Shown: positions 48,398 to 58,046, counted from the first letter of the stretch. The stretch: DNA of 64,000 nucleotides from Acidobacteriota bacterium (GCA_016716435.1 JADJWI010000003.1:62001-126000), one strand, 5' to 3'. Program-made: numbers and translations. The notes: generated by a model not told the origin, from the letters alone.

Positions 48398-50761
48398 TTA
48401 CTCCCGCGTTTTAAGCACAGCGATCAGGTCCATATGCCTGATCCTTCTTGCAACGATCATTCCTGAGACGGCGGCTGCGATGACGACGATGCCGGCCGAG
48501 TAGATGAACGTCTCTGCCGAAATGACGACCGGCAACCGGACGATCTCAGCATCGACGACCCTCGTGACCAGCCACGAAGTCACGAAACCCAGAAACCAAC
48601 CCATCGGGATCGCAAGCAGCGTCAGCGCGGCCTGTTCCCCGAGAAGCATTTTGGATATCTCGCGATTTGTGAACCCAAGCACCCGCAGCGACGATAGTTC
48701 GCGGCCGCGTTCGGCGAGTGCGATGCGGGCTCCGTTATAGACAACGCCGAATGCGATGACACAAGCAAAGCCGATCAGGAACCACGTCATTGTGCCCATC
48801 GTCTTTGCCATAGTATCGTTGAAACTTTCGAGTGCGGCCTTCGGCAGGCCAACGCCCGAGACCGCCGGCGTGCGTTTGAGCCTGGAGTAAAGCTCTGTTC
48901 TTGCGTCCTCATCTACGCTCATGAAGGCGCCCGAGACCGTCTCGCCTTCCATCATTAATCGGTTCAAGGCCCGAATGTCCATATAGGCACTCAGCCCAAG
49001 CAACTCCCGCGGCACATCGGCGATGGCCACTTCGCGGACCGGCCGCGAGCCCTCGGTCACTTCGACCGTAACGATATCGCCCTTTGCGACCCCGAGCGAT
49101 TCGGCTAACGTGCTGCCGAGGACGATCCCCTCGGGCGGCAGGTTGACTATCCGCAGGTCGTCATTGACGATGCGGCGGAGTTCTCCGTCCGAGCTGAGCC
49201 CGATCAGCCCGACGCGCCGCGAGCGGCTGGCGAAACGAAGCCTGGCCGAAACGACCCGGTAGGGCTCGACCCGCCGGACGCCTGGAAGCCCAGCAAGTTC
49301 GAGTGCCGCACGGCCCGGCCGCGGCTCGTTGAAACCGACCTCGACGTCCTCCCTCTGAACAAGATCGAACTGGACCATCACGATCCGGTCGATGGCATCG
49401 AAAAAATAGAACCCAATGAATAGCAGAGCGATCGAAAGCGAAATGCCGAAGGCAGAAAGAAGGGCCTTCACCGGCCGGCGGGCAAGATTGCGGGCAGCGA
49501 TCCGCGACTCGGTCGAGAGCATTTGCTGGAAGCCTGTCGATTCGATGAAGCCGGCGTGAAAGTTCGCGGGCGGCTCCGGCCGCATAGCCTCGGCGGGTGG
49601 GAGCGAGACCGCATCGCGGACGGCCGCAGTAGCACCAATGGCCGCAGACCCGATGCTGATAACGAAAGACCAGACGACGACCGGGAGCGAGATGCTGAAA
49701 TCGAGGATCGGAAAATGAAAGAACTCGCCGTAAAGCCTTGCCATTCCACGGCCCGTCCACCAACCGAGCCCGATGCCGATGACGATGCCGCCAAAGATCG
49801 CCAGAACGGCGAGCTGAAGATAATGCAGGCCAATGTCCGCGTTCGAATAGCCGAAGGATTTGAGGAGTCCGATCTGTTCGCGCTCGACATTAACGAGCCG
49901 CGTCAGAACAAGGTGGAGCAGAAACGCTGTCACGCCGAGAAAGATGACCGGTATGACGGTGCCGAAGACTTGGAGCTCAGAGAGTTCATTCGCGACAAAG
50001 CGGTGCGAGAGTTGGTCGCTGCGGCCATAGGCGCCGAATCCTCCATATGGTTCGAGGATCCGGTCGAGCTTTTCGATAACGTCGGCCTCGCCGGCACCGG
50101 GAGCGAGCGTCAAGACAACGTCATTGAAGGCATTCTCCATCTGGAAAACGCTCGCGACCGCTTGTTCGTTCATCCAGAGAATGCCGAACCGGCGGTTATC
50201 CGGAAAGATGTCGCCGGGCCGGATCTCATAGATGTACTCGGGCGAAAGCGCAATGCCGACGACCCGCAGCCGCCGCAGCCTGCCGTTGAGCACGGCGCTG
50301 ACCTGATCGCCGGGCTGAAGCCGGTTGGCATCGGCAAAGGCTCCGCTGATGACAACTTCGTCCCGATCGCCGGGCTCGAGCAAACGGCCGCGGAGAAGAA
50401 AGAGCGAATTGAGATGGCCGGCTTCTGTTTCCGGCACCGAGACAAGGCGGCCTTGGGCGGGCTCGGGAAGATCGGGCAGGTCGAGTGTAACCTTTGCCAC
50501 GACGCGAGCCTCGACCTCGGCAACGCCGGGGATCGCCCTTATCTCGGCCGCAGCCGAACGCGGAGCTCGCTTGAGCCCGGCGAAGACATCCGCAAAACGG
50601 TAATGCGAATAGTAATTGTCGCGGCTTTCGACGAGCGACTCGTAGGTGCTTTTCATCGCCACAAAAGACGCCACGCCGCAGGCAACGACAAGCATCGTCG
50701 CCAGCACCTGGCCCCGCAGGTGCCAGAGGTCGCGGACCATCTTTTTGTTTAGCGGCTTCAT
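48398..50761 (-). CDS. ABC exporter permease with two FtsX domains
   Basis: A 787-residue membrane protein. An N-terminal helix (VLATMLVVACGVASFVAMKST), a large periplasmic region, a first FtsX core of three helices (about residues 265-400: VFGTVIPVIFLGVTAFLLHLV and onwards), then a second N-helix, a second periplasmic domain (about 460-640) and a second FtsX core to the C-terminus. A conserved EREQIGLLKSFGYSN coupling loop contacts the ATPase. The double-FtsX layout is like the macrolide/lipoprotein-type exporters. The ATPase ends 2 bp upstream and the HlyD adaptor follows after 4 bp. Confidence 0.9.
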   Translation of the reverse strand: MKPLNKKMVRDLWHLRGQVLATMLVVACGVASFVAMKSTYESLVESRDNYYSHYRFADVFAGLKRAPRSAAAEIRAIPGVAEVEARVVAKVTLDLPDLPEPAQGRLVSVPETEAGHLNSLFLLRGRLLEPGDRDEVVISGAFADANRLQPGDQVSAVLNGRLRRLRVVGIALSPEYIYEIRPGDIFPDNRRFGILWMNEQAVASVFQMENAFNDVVLTLAPGAGEADVIEKLDRILEPYGGFGAYGRSDQLSHRFVANELSELQVFGTVIPVIFLGVTAFLLHLVLTRLVNVEREQIGLLKSFGYSNADIGLHYLQLAVLAIFGGIVIGIGLGWWTGRGMARLYGEFFHFPILDFSISLPVVVWSFVISIGSAAIGATAAVRDAVSLPPAEAMRPEPPANFHAGFIESTGFQQMLSTESRIAARNLARRPVKALLSAFGISLSIALLFIGFYFFDAIDRIVMVQFDLVQREDVEVGFNEPRPGRAALELAGLPGVRRVEPYRVVSARLRFASRSRRVGLIGLSSDGELRRIVNDDLRIVNLPPEGIVLGSTLAESLGVAKGDIVTVEVTEGSRPVREVAIADVPRELLGLSAYMDIRALNRLMMEGETVSGAFMSVDEDARTELYSRLKRTPAVSGVGLPKAALESFNDTMAKTMGTMTWFLIGFACVIAFGVVYNGARIALAERGRELSSLRVLGFTNREISKMLLGEQAALTLLAIPMGWFLGFVTSWLVTRVVDAEIVRLPVVISAETFIYSAGIVVIAAAVSGMIVARRIRHMDLIAVLKTRE

Positions 50762-50763
50762 CG

Positions 50764-51528
50764 CTACCAGACCATAGAATCGGGACTTATCTTTTCGGCA
50801 TTACGAATGATCTCGGTGATCCGTCCGCTACCGATGTGGATAACGCGGTCGGCCATCGCCGCGATCGCCGCATTGTGTGTGATGATCGCGGTCGTCGTTC
50901 CGAGTTCCCGGTTCACCTTCTCGATCACCTTGAGAACAAGCTTCCCGGTCGTCACATCCAGAGCCCCCGTTGGCTCATCGCAAAGCAGAACATCGGGCTG
51001 CTTGGCAACGGCACGGGCGATAGCCACACGCTGCTGCTCGCCGCCGGAAAGCTGTGCCGGAAAATGATCGATCCGCTCAGAGAGCCCGACCATTTCGAGC
51101 GCCTCTTCGGCCGAGATCGGGCTTTCGGCGATCTCGGTTATCAACTGGACGTTCTCGAGCGCGGTCAGGCTCGGGATGAGGTTATAGAACTGAAAGACAA
51201 AGCCGACGTGCTCCCGGCGAAAGCGCGTAAGCTCAGATTCATCGGCCGAGGTTAGGATGTGGTCCTGGTAAACCACCGTGCCTTCGGTCGGCGTATCGAG
51301 CCCGCCGATGATGTTGAGCAGGGTCGATTTTCCGCTTCCCGAGGCACCGAGGAGAACGACCAACTCGCCACGGTAAAGCTCAAGATCGACGCCCTTCAAG
51401 GCGTGGACCTCGACCTCGCCCATGTGATAGACCTTCGTCACCCCGCGGATCTGAAATACGGCATCGAGAGCCGTGTTCGCGGCCGCATCGCTCGCATTTG
51501 CCCCTGATCGTTGTCGCTGTTCCTTCAT
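50764..51528 (-). CDS. ABC exporter ATPase (LolD/MacB/DevA type)
   Basis: A 254-residue nucleotide-binding subunit. Walker A is LGASGSGKST (about residue 67), the Q-loop FQFYNLIPSL, the ABC signature QLSGGEQQRVAIAR, Walker B DVLLCDEPTGALD and switch His in ITHNAA. EPTGALD is typical of the MacB/LolD/DevA branch. ATG 51528 gives a natural N-terminus (MKEQRQRSG); the frame upstream to 51702 is not ABC-like. First gene of the ATPase-permease-adaptor operon; the cargo cannot be read from sequence. Confidence 0.93.
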   Translation of the reverse strand: MKEQRQRSGANASDAAANTALDAVFQIRGVTKVYHMGEVEVHALKGVDLELYRGELVVLLGASGSGKSTLLNIIGGLDTPTEGTVVYQDHILTSADESELTRFRREHVGFVFQFYNLIPSLTALENVQLITEIAESPISAEEALEMVGLSERIDHFPAQLSGGEQQRVAIARAVAKQPDVLLCDEPTGALDVTTGKLVLKVIEKVNRELGTTTAIITHNAAIAAMADRVIHIGSGRITEIIRNAEKISPDSMVW

Positions 51529-51616
51529 TTCGAAGTGCCGATTTTCTATAAAATTCGGCTTCCGAAGATACGATCTGCAAAGACCTGTCCACAAAAGCGG
51601 AACGGAATTTGAGACA

Positions 51617-52012
51617 ATGCATTTTGTGAAACTGCGTTTAAGGCACAATTCGATCCGCATACGGCTTACCCGGCCCGAGGTTGAAGCACTCGCCTCGTGC
51701 ACGGCGGTCGAGGAATCCGTGGCGTTCGGCCCCGGAGCGGAAGCGGTTCTTGCTTACGGGATCGAATGCTCCGATGAAGCCTCTGAAGCCGACGCACGGT
51801 TTGGGGGTAACCGCGTGGTTGTTAGCCTTCCGCGGACGGCGGCGGTCCAATGGGCGGCGGGCGACGAGGTCTCGATCGAGTTTACAAAGATGGTCGGCGA
51901 TGGTGCCGAATTGAGGGTGCTGATCGAAAAGGATTTTGCATGTCTCAACCCGCGGCGGGGCGAGGATGAGTCGGATATGTTCCCGAACCCGAATGCGGGA
52001 ACGGCGTGTTAG
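51617..52012 (+). CDS. DUF7009 family protein
   Basis: The 131 residues show LRLRHNSIRIRLTRPEVEALA at the N-terminus, EESVAFGPGAEAVLAYGIE, NRVVVSLPRTAAVQWA, and a closing EKDFACLNPRRGEDESDMF, the conserved end of this uncharacterised family. ATG 51617 was taken; the frame upstream (from 51473) overlaps the divergent ATPase gene and lacks similarity. The Cys/Asp-rich tail could bind metal, but nothing is known. It starts divergently from the exporter operon and ends 75 bp before a DUF5335 gene. Confidence 0.7.
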   Translation: MHFVKLRLRHNSIRIRLTRPEVEALASCTAVEESVAFGPGAEAVLAYGIECSDEASEADARFGGNRVVVSLPRTAAVQWAAGDEVSIEFTKMVGDGAELRVLIEKDFACLNPRRGEDESDMFPNPNAGTAC

Positions 52013-52087
52013 CGGACGAGATGTGCGTGGAATTTTCCTAAGGTGCGAGAAATTTCGCAGCTCGGGCATTGCCCGGAGGTAATTGAA

Positions 52088-52411
52088 ATGACAAAAGCAG
52101 CACAAAAACACGAATGGGCAGATTTTTTGAAGTTTTTTAGTGAGAAGTTTGAAGGGCGGCCGACGCGGCTCGGCGTTTTCGAGAACGGAAATGACTACTG
52201 GCTCGAGTCCGGCCTGCCTTTTGTCGGTGCCGATATTGACACCAAGGACGAGAGGCCGGCTGTCCAGTTGATGGTCGGCGACATGACCCGCAGCATCGAG
52301 GACGTCAAGGCGATCCAATTCAAATTCTCAGAGTCGGGCGAGGAAGACGGGCTCGATGTGACCTCGGCAAACGGCCGGACGACCATCCTTCGGTTTGAGA
52401 AAGCCGGATAA
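52088..52411 (+). CDS. DUF5335-like protein
   Basis: The 107 residues start at ATG 52088, with GGAGG 8 bp upstream. The sequence follows the family pattern: EWADFLKFFSEKFEGRPT at the N-terminus, GLPFVGADIDTKDERPAVQLMVG, TRSIEDVKAIQFK and DVTSANGRTTILRFE. Function is unknown; the family is small and soluble. It is co-oriented with the DUF7009 gene 75 bp upstream and may share its transcript. A short tract resembling the heptamer arrays (52434-52454) follows. Confidence 0.65.
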   Translation: MTKAAQKHEWADFLKFFSEKFEGRPTRLGVFENGNDYWLESGLPFVGADIDTKDERPAVQLMVGDMTRSIEDVKAIQFKFSESGEEDGLDVTSANGRTTILRFEKAG

Positions 52412-52433
52412 TGGGCGGACCTCTCAGATTGCG

Positions 52434-52454
52434 ATGAATTCGGAACTCGGAGGC
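52434..52454. repeat. Short heptamer-like tract, three units
   Basis: ATGAATT, CGGAACT, CGGAGGC in 7-nt register; the first two match units of the array at 20045-20100. It lies 22 bp after the DUF5335 stop. Confidence 0.35.
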
Positions 52455-52534
52455 GGGCTTTCGTTCGCTTTCTTCTTTATCTGTGCCGAAAGACGATAGG
52501 AAATAGTTTTGGCCTTCGCGTGTATTATTGAAAA

Positions 52535-52569
52535 GATGCTTGACAAGAAGCATCTGGCAAGTTCATATT
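52535..52569 (+). promoter_or_regulatory. Putative promoter with overlapping inverted repeat, upstream of the metal efflux operon
   Basis: A consensus -35 TTGACA at 52540-52545 is followed after 18 bp by CATATT at 52564-52569 (4 of 6 to TATAAT). The inverted repeat GATGCTT-GACAAG-AAGCATC (52535-52554) covers the -35 box. An operator here would let a repressor shut the operon off. The first gene begins at 52584, so the leader would be very short. Confidence 0.4.
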
Positions 52570-52583
52570 TCAAAGTTGGAGCT

Positions 52584-52970
52584 ATGAAGCGACGATTTGC
52601 AGCCATCATCTTCGTACTGACCATCGCCGGCAACATCTGGGCGGGCGTTTGTCATTGTGTTGAGATGGGCGGCGATTCGGTCTCAAGCTGCTGCAAACGC
52701 GAGAAGGTTCAGGGCACCGCGATGAGCGCCCAGCCCTGCTGCGAAGAGCTTTGCGGCGACGAAGGTTTCGTCAATGTGCATCGTGCAAATGCCGATGCGC
52801 AGGTGAAGCTCCCTGTCGCTAAGCTTGTCGTGGCCGAGCCATTCGTTCCCTTCACGCCGGTTCGGATTGTCGAACACGCACCACCGCCCGGAGCAGAACG
52901 CCTTATCGCAACGCCGCAACTTCCGCGGCCGCCGGACCTTTTCCTACAGCATAATTCCTTCCTGATCTAA
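52584..52970 (+). CDS. Small exported Cys-rich protein, probably metal-related
   Basis: ATG 52584 with GGAG upstream gives 128 residues and the signal MKRRFAAIIFVLTIAGNIWAG. The mature N-terminus carries seven Cys: CHC, then two CC pairs (SSCCKRE, QPCCEEL) and ELCGDE, a plausible soft-metal site. The C-terminal half is Pro-rich with EHAPPPGAERLIATPQLPRPP. It resembles the small exported proteins that often open copper or mixed-metal efflux operons. Metal binding is inference. It is first in the cluster with the YtkA-like lipoprotein and the RND genes. Confidence 0.72.
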   Translation: MKRRFAAIIFVLTIAGNIWAGVCHCVEMGGDSVSSCCKREKVQGTAMSAQPCCEELCGDEGFVNVHRANADAQVKLPVAKLVVAEPFVPFTPVRIVEHAPPPGAERLIATPQLPRPPDLFLQHNSFLI

Positions 52971-53101
52971 TTTTTTTCAACGGCCGCCGTTGGGCTTTGA
53001 GCGCATTCGTGTGCCTCGAGCCCCGGCGGTTTTTCGCGTGTGCCCGCGATCGCGGGGCCGCAATTGCATTTAAGCCAGAACAAATCAAAAGGAGAAGACC
53101 T

Positions 53102-53536
53102 ATGAAGAAGACAACTGTATTTTTGATCATCGCGGCGTTTGCCGTGTTTGCGGCCGCCTGCGGCGGTTCATCGAGCGGCGGAGATGCGGCCGCGGGCGGC
53201 AAGACCGTTAAGAGCGGCCCGGCCGGCAACAACCTGACCGCGACGCTCGCCAGCAAGGACGGCGTGCTCCGCAAGGGCAAGCAGGACTTTACGCTGACGT
53301 TTACTGATGCCGGCGGCAAGCCGGTCGATGTCGGCTCGGTCTCGCTTAACTTCCACATGCCGGCGATGGGCACAATGGCCGTTATGAACAACCCGGCGAC
53401 CTTTACGACGACCTCGACGCCCGGCGTTTATGCCGGCAAGACCGATCTTGAAATGGGCGGCGAATGGCAGGCACAGATCAAGTATGAAGGCCCGGCCGGA
53501 AGCGGCACGGCAAACTTGCCGATAGTCGCACAGTAA
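53102..53536 (+). CDS. YtkA-like (FixH-fold) lipoprotein
   Basis: A 144-residue lipoprotein with the lipobox FAAACGG and a strong AAAAGGAG ribosome site. A Gly/Ser/Ala linker leads to a single beta domain: NLTATLASKDGVLRKGKQDFTLTFTD, GGKPVDVGSVSLNFHMPAMG and GVYAGKTDLEMGGEWQAQIKYEG. The HMPAMG loop and GxWxAxxxY end are the marks of YtkA-like domains, which often accompany copper or heavy-metal export genes. It precedes the RND pump gene by 27 bp. Confidence 0.85.
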   Translation: MKKTTVFLIIAAFAVFAAACGGSSSGGDAAAGGKTVKSGPAGNNLTATLASKDGVLRKGKQDFTLTFTDAGGKPVDVGSVSLNFHMPAMGTMAVMNNPATFTTTSTPGVYAGKTDLEMGGEWQAQIKYEGPAGSGTANLPIVAQ

Positions 53537-53563
53537 CGCACGGAGAAGCAGAGGAAGGCATCG

Positions 53564-56500
53564 ATGATCAATTGGCTGATCGAGTGGTCCATTAAGAATC
53601 GCGTTATCGTGATCGCCCTTTACCTGGCACTTGCGGGGGCGGGCTTCTATGCGCTGCTCAACACGCCGATCGATGCCATTCCCGATGTTTCCGATAACCA
53701 GGTCATCGTCTTTACGGACTGGCCCGGCCGCTCGCCGCAGGAGGTGGAAGACCAGGTAACCTATCCGCTGGTCTCCAATCTGCAGGGGCTGCCGGGCGTC
53801 CGGACCGTAAGGGCGAGTTCGGCGTTTAGCTTCTCGATGATCAACATCATCTTCGAGGACGATGTTGAGCTTTACTGGGCGCGGACGCGCATTCTTGAAA
53901 GGCTCAATCTGGTCGCCGCGCAGCTTCCCGCCGGAGTTACGCCGACGCTCGGGCCGGACGCTAGCGGGCTTGGACAGGTCTTTTGGTACACGCTTGAATC
54001 AGACAAGCACAACCTGCAGGAACTCCGGACCCTGCAGGATTGGTTCGTCCGCTATCAGCTCAACTCGGTCGACGGCATCTCGGAGGTCGCGACAGTCGGC
54101 GGTTACGTCCGGCAATATCAGGTCGATATCGATCCGAATAAACTTCGGGCATACAATATTCCGCTTTCGCGGGTACTCGAGGCGGTTGAGACAGCGAACT
54201 CGAACGTCGGCGGCAACGTCGTCGAGCAGGCCGGCGAATGGGCGGTCGTCCGCGGCGTCGGGTTGGTCGAATCGGTCGAGGATGTTGAAACGGTCGTCGT
54301 CGGCTCACAGAACGGCACGCCGATCTACGTTCGCGACCTCGGCGAGGTGAAGATCGGCAATGCCTTTCGCACCGGCGCGCTCGACAAGAACGGCAAAGAG
54401 GCCGTCGGTGGCGTGGTCATCATGCGGTATGGGGTTAGTGCTCTTGTCGCGATCGACAACGTCAAGAAAAAGATCGAGGAGATAAAACTTGGGCTGCCCG
54501 AAGGCGTAACCATCGAGCCCTTTTACGACCGAACGGAACTCATCAACCGGACGGCCGATACGCTCAAGGGCGCGCTCATCGAAGAACTTATCCTTGTAAC
54601 GCTCGTCAACCTGTTCTTCCTCGCGCATTTCCGCTCGAGCTTTATCGTAACGATACCGCTTCCGCTCGCAGCACTCGCTTCGTTCCTTTTCATGTATCTG
54701 TTCGGCATTACGTCGAACATAATGTCGCTCGCCGGCATTGCCATTGCGATCTCGGACCTCGTCGACGCCGGGATCGTCGTTACCGAAAATGCCTATCGGG
54801 CGTTGGAGAAAGAGGGCGTCGATTTCACCGACCGCAAACGCGTCTGGGAGATCGTCACCGACGCGACGAAGATGGTCGGACGGCCGATCTTTGCCTCGAT
54901 GGCGATCATTATCGTGGCCTTTGCACCTGTCTTTGCCCTGACGGGTCAGGAGGGCAAACTCTTTCATCCGCTTGCGTTTACAAAGTCGTTTGCGATGATC
55001 GCGGCGGCCGTAATGGCGATCACGCTGGTGCCGGTGCTGTGCGGCCTTATGCTCCGCGGAAAGCTCCGGCCCGAGGAGTGGAACCCGATAATGCGGTTCC
55101 TGCGGGCGATCTATCAGCCCGTTTTGCTTGCTGCGTTGAAGCATCGCCTAACGACGATCGCCATCGCACTCGTTCTTTTTGCGGGAGCTATGTTCCTTAC
55201 CACGCAGATCGGCAGCGAATTTATGCCGCCGCTCAATGAAGGCGACCTGATGTATATGCCGGTGACGGACCCCGGCATCTCGCTCAATGAAGCGACGCGG
55301 CTGCTCAGCAAACAGGACCAAATCATTGCTTCATTTCCGGAGGTGAGATGGGCGGTCGGAAAGGCCGGACGGGCCGAGAGCTCGACCGACCCGGCGCCGA
55401 TAAACATGAATGAAACGGTCGTCCACCTCAAGCCCGAGAGCGAATGGCGGCCGGGGATGACCCGCGAAAAGCTGATCACCGAGATGGACGCCGCACTGCG
55501 GATGCCGGGCGTTACGAACATCTGGACCCAGCCGATCATCAACCGAATCGAGATGCTCGCGACCGGCATCCGCTCGCAGATCGGCATCAAGGTCTACGGC
55601 AATGACCTCGACACAATCGAACGGACCGGGCAGGAGATCGCCGCCGTGCTCCGCGATGTTCCCGGGGCGGCGGATGTTTATCCCGAGCAGATCGGCGGCG
55701 CTCCGTATATTGATATCGAGATCAACCGGCCAGCCGCGGCACGCTACGGCATCGAGGTCGCGACCATTCAGCATGTGATCGAACGCGGCATCGGCGAAAC
55801 GAACCTGACGACAACCATCGAAGGGCGAAACCGCTTCCCGATCCGCGTCCGCTACGGCGAGGAATATCGCTCTTCGCCCGAGGCGATCGGCCGCATACCG
55901 GTGCTCTCGCCGAGCGGCGAAGCAATACCTCTCTCGCTTCTAGCCGAGATCAGATCGGTCGAAGGGCCGGCGATGATCCAGAGTGAGAACGGGCTTCTAC
56001 GCGGGACCGTGCTGCTCAACGTCCGCGGTCGCGATCTCGGTGGCTTCGTCGCCGAAGCAGACAAGGTTGTCCGCGAACGCGTCCAATTGCCGACGGGCTA
56101 CTACTTTAACTGGAGCGGGCAATATGAAAACCAGGTCCGGGCTCGCGAGCGGCTGATCATAGTTATCCCGATCGTGATCCTGATAATCTTCGGGACGCTT
56201 TACCTGACGTATAACTCATTCCTCGAGGCGGCCCATGTGATGCTCGCCGTGCCGTTTGCGCTGACCGGCGGTTTCTACCTGCTCTGGATGTTGCAATACA
56301 ACTTCTCAGTGGCGGTCTGGGTCGGGTTCATTGCACTATTTGGTGCGGCGGTGCAAACGGGCGTGGTGATGGTCGTTTACCTTGAGGAAGCCGTGCGGCG
56401 AAAGACCGAGGAACTCGGCCAACTCGACCGCGAAACGCTTATGGAAGCGGTCATCGAGGGAGCTCTGCTCCGCCTGCGGCCGAAGGTGATGACGGTCGCG

Positions 56501-56695
56501 ACGATAATCTTCGGGCTTTTGCCGATCATGTGGAGCACGGGAGCGGGCTCGGAGGTGATGCGGCCGCTCGCGACGCCGGTTTTCGGCGGAATGGTCTCTA
56601 GCCTGCTGCACGTGCTGATCGTTACGCCGGTGATCTTTTATTGGCTGCGGGTATTTCAATTAAAGAGGGAGGGCGAACGCGATGCGACTGCGTGA
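53564..56695 (+). CDS. Heavy-metal efflux RND pump (CusA/CzcA type)
   Basis: The 1043-residue inner-membrane proton antiporter has the usual two halves of six helices each and large periplasmic loops. The opening WSIKNRVIVIALYLALAGAG, GISEVATVGG and LAGIAIAISDLVDAGIVV are family-typical, and the last (ISDLVDAGIVVTEN) is closer to CusA than to CzcA. RIEMLATG places Met where CusA has one of its copper-binding Met residues, and EGPAM another; the third position (about RGIGETNL) is not Met. Specificity is therefore uncertain, with Cu+/Ag+ most likely. The gene overlaps the next, an outer-membrane channel, by 14 bp. Confidence 0.9.
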   Translation: MINWLIEWSIKNRVIVIALYLALAGAGFYALLNTPIDAIPDVSDNQVIVFTDWPGRSPQEVEDQVTYPLVSNLQGLPGVRTVRASSAFSFSMINIIFEDDVELYWARTRILERLNLVAAQLPAGVTPTLGPDASGLGQVFWYTLESDKHNLQELRTLQDWFVRYQLNSVDGISEVATVGGYVRQYQVDIDPNKLRAYNIPLSRVLEAVETANSNVGGNVVEQAGEWAVVRGVGLVESVEDVETVVVGSQNGTPIYVRDLGEVKIGNAFRTGALDKNGKEAVGGVVIMRYGVSALVAIDNVKKKIEEIKLGLPEGVTIEPFYDRTELINRTADTLKGALIEELILVTLVNLFFLAHFRSSFIVTIPLPLAALASFLFMYLFGITSNIMSLAGIAIAISDLVDAGIVVTENAYRALEKEGVDFTDRKRVWEIVTDATKMVGRPIFASMAIIIVAFAPVFALTGQEGKLFHPLAFTKSFAMIAAAVMAITLVPVLCGLMLRGKLRPEEWNPIMRFLRAIYQPVLLAALKHRLTTIAIALVLFAGAMFLTTQIGSEFMPPLNEGDLMYMPVTDPGISLNEATRLLSKQDQIIASFPEVRWAVGKAGRAESSTDPAPINMNETVVHLKPESEWRPGMTREKLITEMDAALRMPGVTNIWTQPIINRIEMLATGIRSQIGIKVYGNDLDTIERTGQEIAAVLRDVPGAADVYPEQIGGAPYIDIEINRPAAARYGIEVATIQHVIERGIGETNLTTTIEGRNRFPIRVRYGEEYRSSPEAIGRIPVLSPSGEAIPLSLLAEIRSVEGPAMIQSENGLLRGTVLLNVRGRDLGGFVAEADKVVRERVQLPTGYYFNWSGQYENQVRARERLIIVIPIVILIIFGTLYLTYNSFLEAAHVMLAVPFALTGGFYLLWMLQYNFSVAVWVGFIALFGAAVQTGVVMVVYLEEAVRRKTEELGQLDRETLMEAVIEGALLRLRPKVMTVATIIFGLLPIMWSTGAGSEVMRPLATPVFGGMVSSLLHVLIVTPVIFYWLRVFQLKREGERDATA

Positions 56696-58046
56696 TCGAT
56701 TTTCCGCCCTGACCCTGATCGCCGCCGGCGGACTCGGTTTCGTGTTTCTCTTTGCGGCAGGCATTTCGGCTCAAGTGGTGATCGATCCACCGCGGTCGGT
56801 CTCGGTCCAAAAGTACCTCGACCCGCAGGGCGGAATGACCGCCGATGAAGCGGTCCGCCGAGCGATCGATGGCAATCAGGAACTTGCGGCAATGCGGAAA
56901 GAGGTCGAAGCCGGCGAGCAACTCCTGAGGCAAGCGGGTTTGCGTGCAAACCCGAGCCTTGAACTCGGCGGCGAGCGGCAGATCGCCGGCATGGATAAAA
57001 GCTATATGGTCCAGGGCGGCATTCCGCTCGAGCTCGGCGGCCGCCGGGCGGCACGCAAGCGGATAGCCGAAAGCGAACTTGAGATCCGCCGGCTTGCCGC
57101 GGCCGAAAGCGAACGGCAGCTTGCCGGCGAGGTGCGGACGAAATTTGGCGAGGCACTTGCGGCGATACTCAAGCTGCGATTTACCGAGGAAATGCTCGTC
57201 GCGGCCGAGCGGAACTTTGACCTCGTCGCCGCACAGGTCGAAGAAGGCCGAAGGGCTCCGCTCGAGCGGAACATCGAAGCGGTCGAGCTTAACCGTATCC
57301 GTGCGATGCGCGAAGAGGCAGAAGCCGCGGCCGAGATCGCCCTGCTCGATCTGCGAAACCTGATGGGCCTTACGCCCGACGCGCCGATGCGGCTCCGCGG
57401 CACGCTCGATGTTGCCCCGGACGCACTTCCTTTGCAGGCAGATGCCGTAGCCGCGGCTCTCATCCGCCGGACGGACCTCGCCGGAGCACGTGCGGTTGAG
57501 CAACTCGCGGCCGCACGCGGTGCACAAGCCCGTGCCGAGGGCCGCGTCGATGCCGACCTGATGCTCGGCTATCAGCGGATGGAAGCCGGCTTCCCTTTTC
57601 GTGCCTTCGATAGCGAAGGAATGCTGATGCCGATCGAGAACCGGATGAATTTCTTCACATTCGGTGTGCGGCTAAATCTTCCGGTTTTTGACCGGAAGCA
57701 GGGAATGATCGCGGCGGCAAAGCTTGAAGAAGAGGCGGCAGGAAAGCGGCGGGAGTTTGGCGAACTGGTCGTCCGGCGTGAGGTCGCCGCGGCGTATGTG
57801 AAGTTTAACCGGTCGGTCCGGGCCGAGCAGATCTATCGCGTCGGCGTTCGCGAGCAGGCTGCCGAGAACCTCGAGGTCGTAAGGCAGATGTACGAGCTTG
57901 GCGCTCGAGACTTGCTCGAATATATCGGCGAGCTACGGCGGTATATTGAGGTGGAAAGCGGATATATCGACGCCCAACGAGAGGCATATATGGCACGGAT
58001 CGAGCTGCTGCGAGCAACAAATTCTGAGGAGTTGACGGGCAAATGA
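56682..58046 (+). CDS. TolC family outer-membrane efflux channel (CusC/CzcC type)
   Basis: A 454-residue protein with the signal LTLIAAGGLGFVFLFAAGISAQ and two OEP repeats. The first half contains SVQKYLDPQGGMTADEAVRRAIDGNQEL and LRANPSLELGGERQ; long helical stretches form the tunnel (EVRTKFGEALAAILKLRFTEE); the second half holds GYQRMEAGFPFRAFD, LNLPVFDRKQGMIAAAK and VRQMYELGARDLLEYI. It follows the pump gene with a 14-bp overlap and ends in a 4-bp overlap with the adaptor gene, so the tripartite system is encoded in a single coupled unit. Confidence 0.9.
   Translation: MRLRDRFSALTLIAAGGLGFVFLFAAGISAQVVIDPPRSVSVQKYLDPQGGMTADEAVRRAIDGNQELAAMRKEVEAGEQLLRQAGLRANPSLELGGERQIAGMDKSYMVQGGIPLELGGRRAARKRIAESELEIRRLAAAESERQLAGEVRTKFGEALAAILKLRFTEEMLVAAERNFDLVAAQVEEGRRAPLERNIEAVELNRIRAMREEAEAAAEIALLDLRNLMGLTPDAPMRLRGTLDVAPDALPLQADAVAAALIRRTDLAGARAVEQLAAARGAQARAEGRVDADLMLGYQRMEAGFPFRAFDSEGMLMPIENRMNFFTFGVRLNLPVFDRKQGMIAAAKLEEEAAGKRREFGELVVRREVAAAYVKFNRSVRAEQIYRVGVREQAAENLEVVRQMYELGARDLLEYIGELRRYIEVESGYIDAQREAYMARIELLRATNSEELTGK

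Noticed and set aside
49523..50752. 409-residue frame antisense to the FtsX permease
   Set aside because: Highly charged shadow of the membrane protein without any recognisable domain or start.
52535..52554. Terminator after the DUF5335 gene
   Set aside because: The hairpin has no T-tract and overlaps a consensus -35 box, so an operator is the better explanation.
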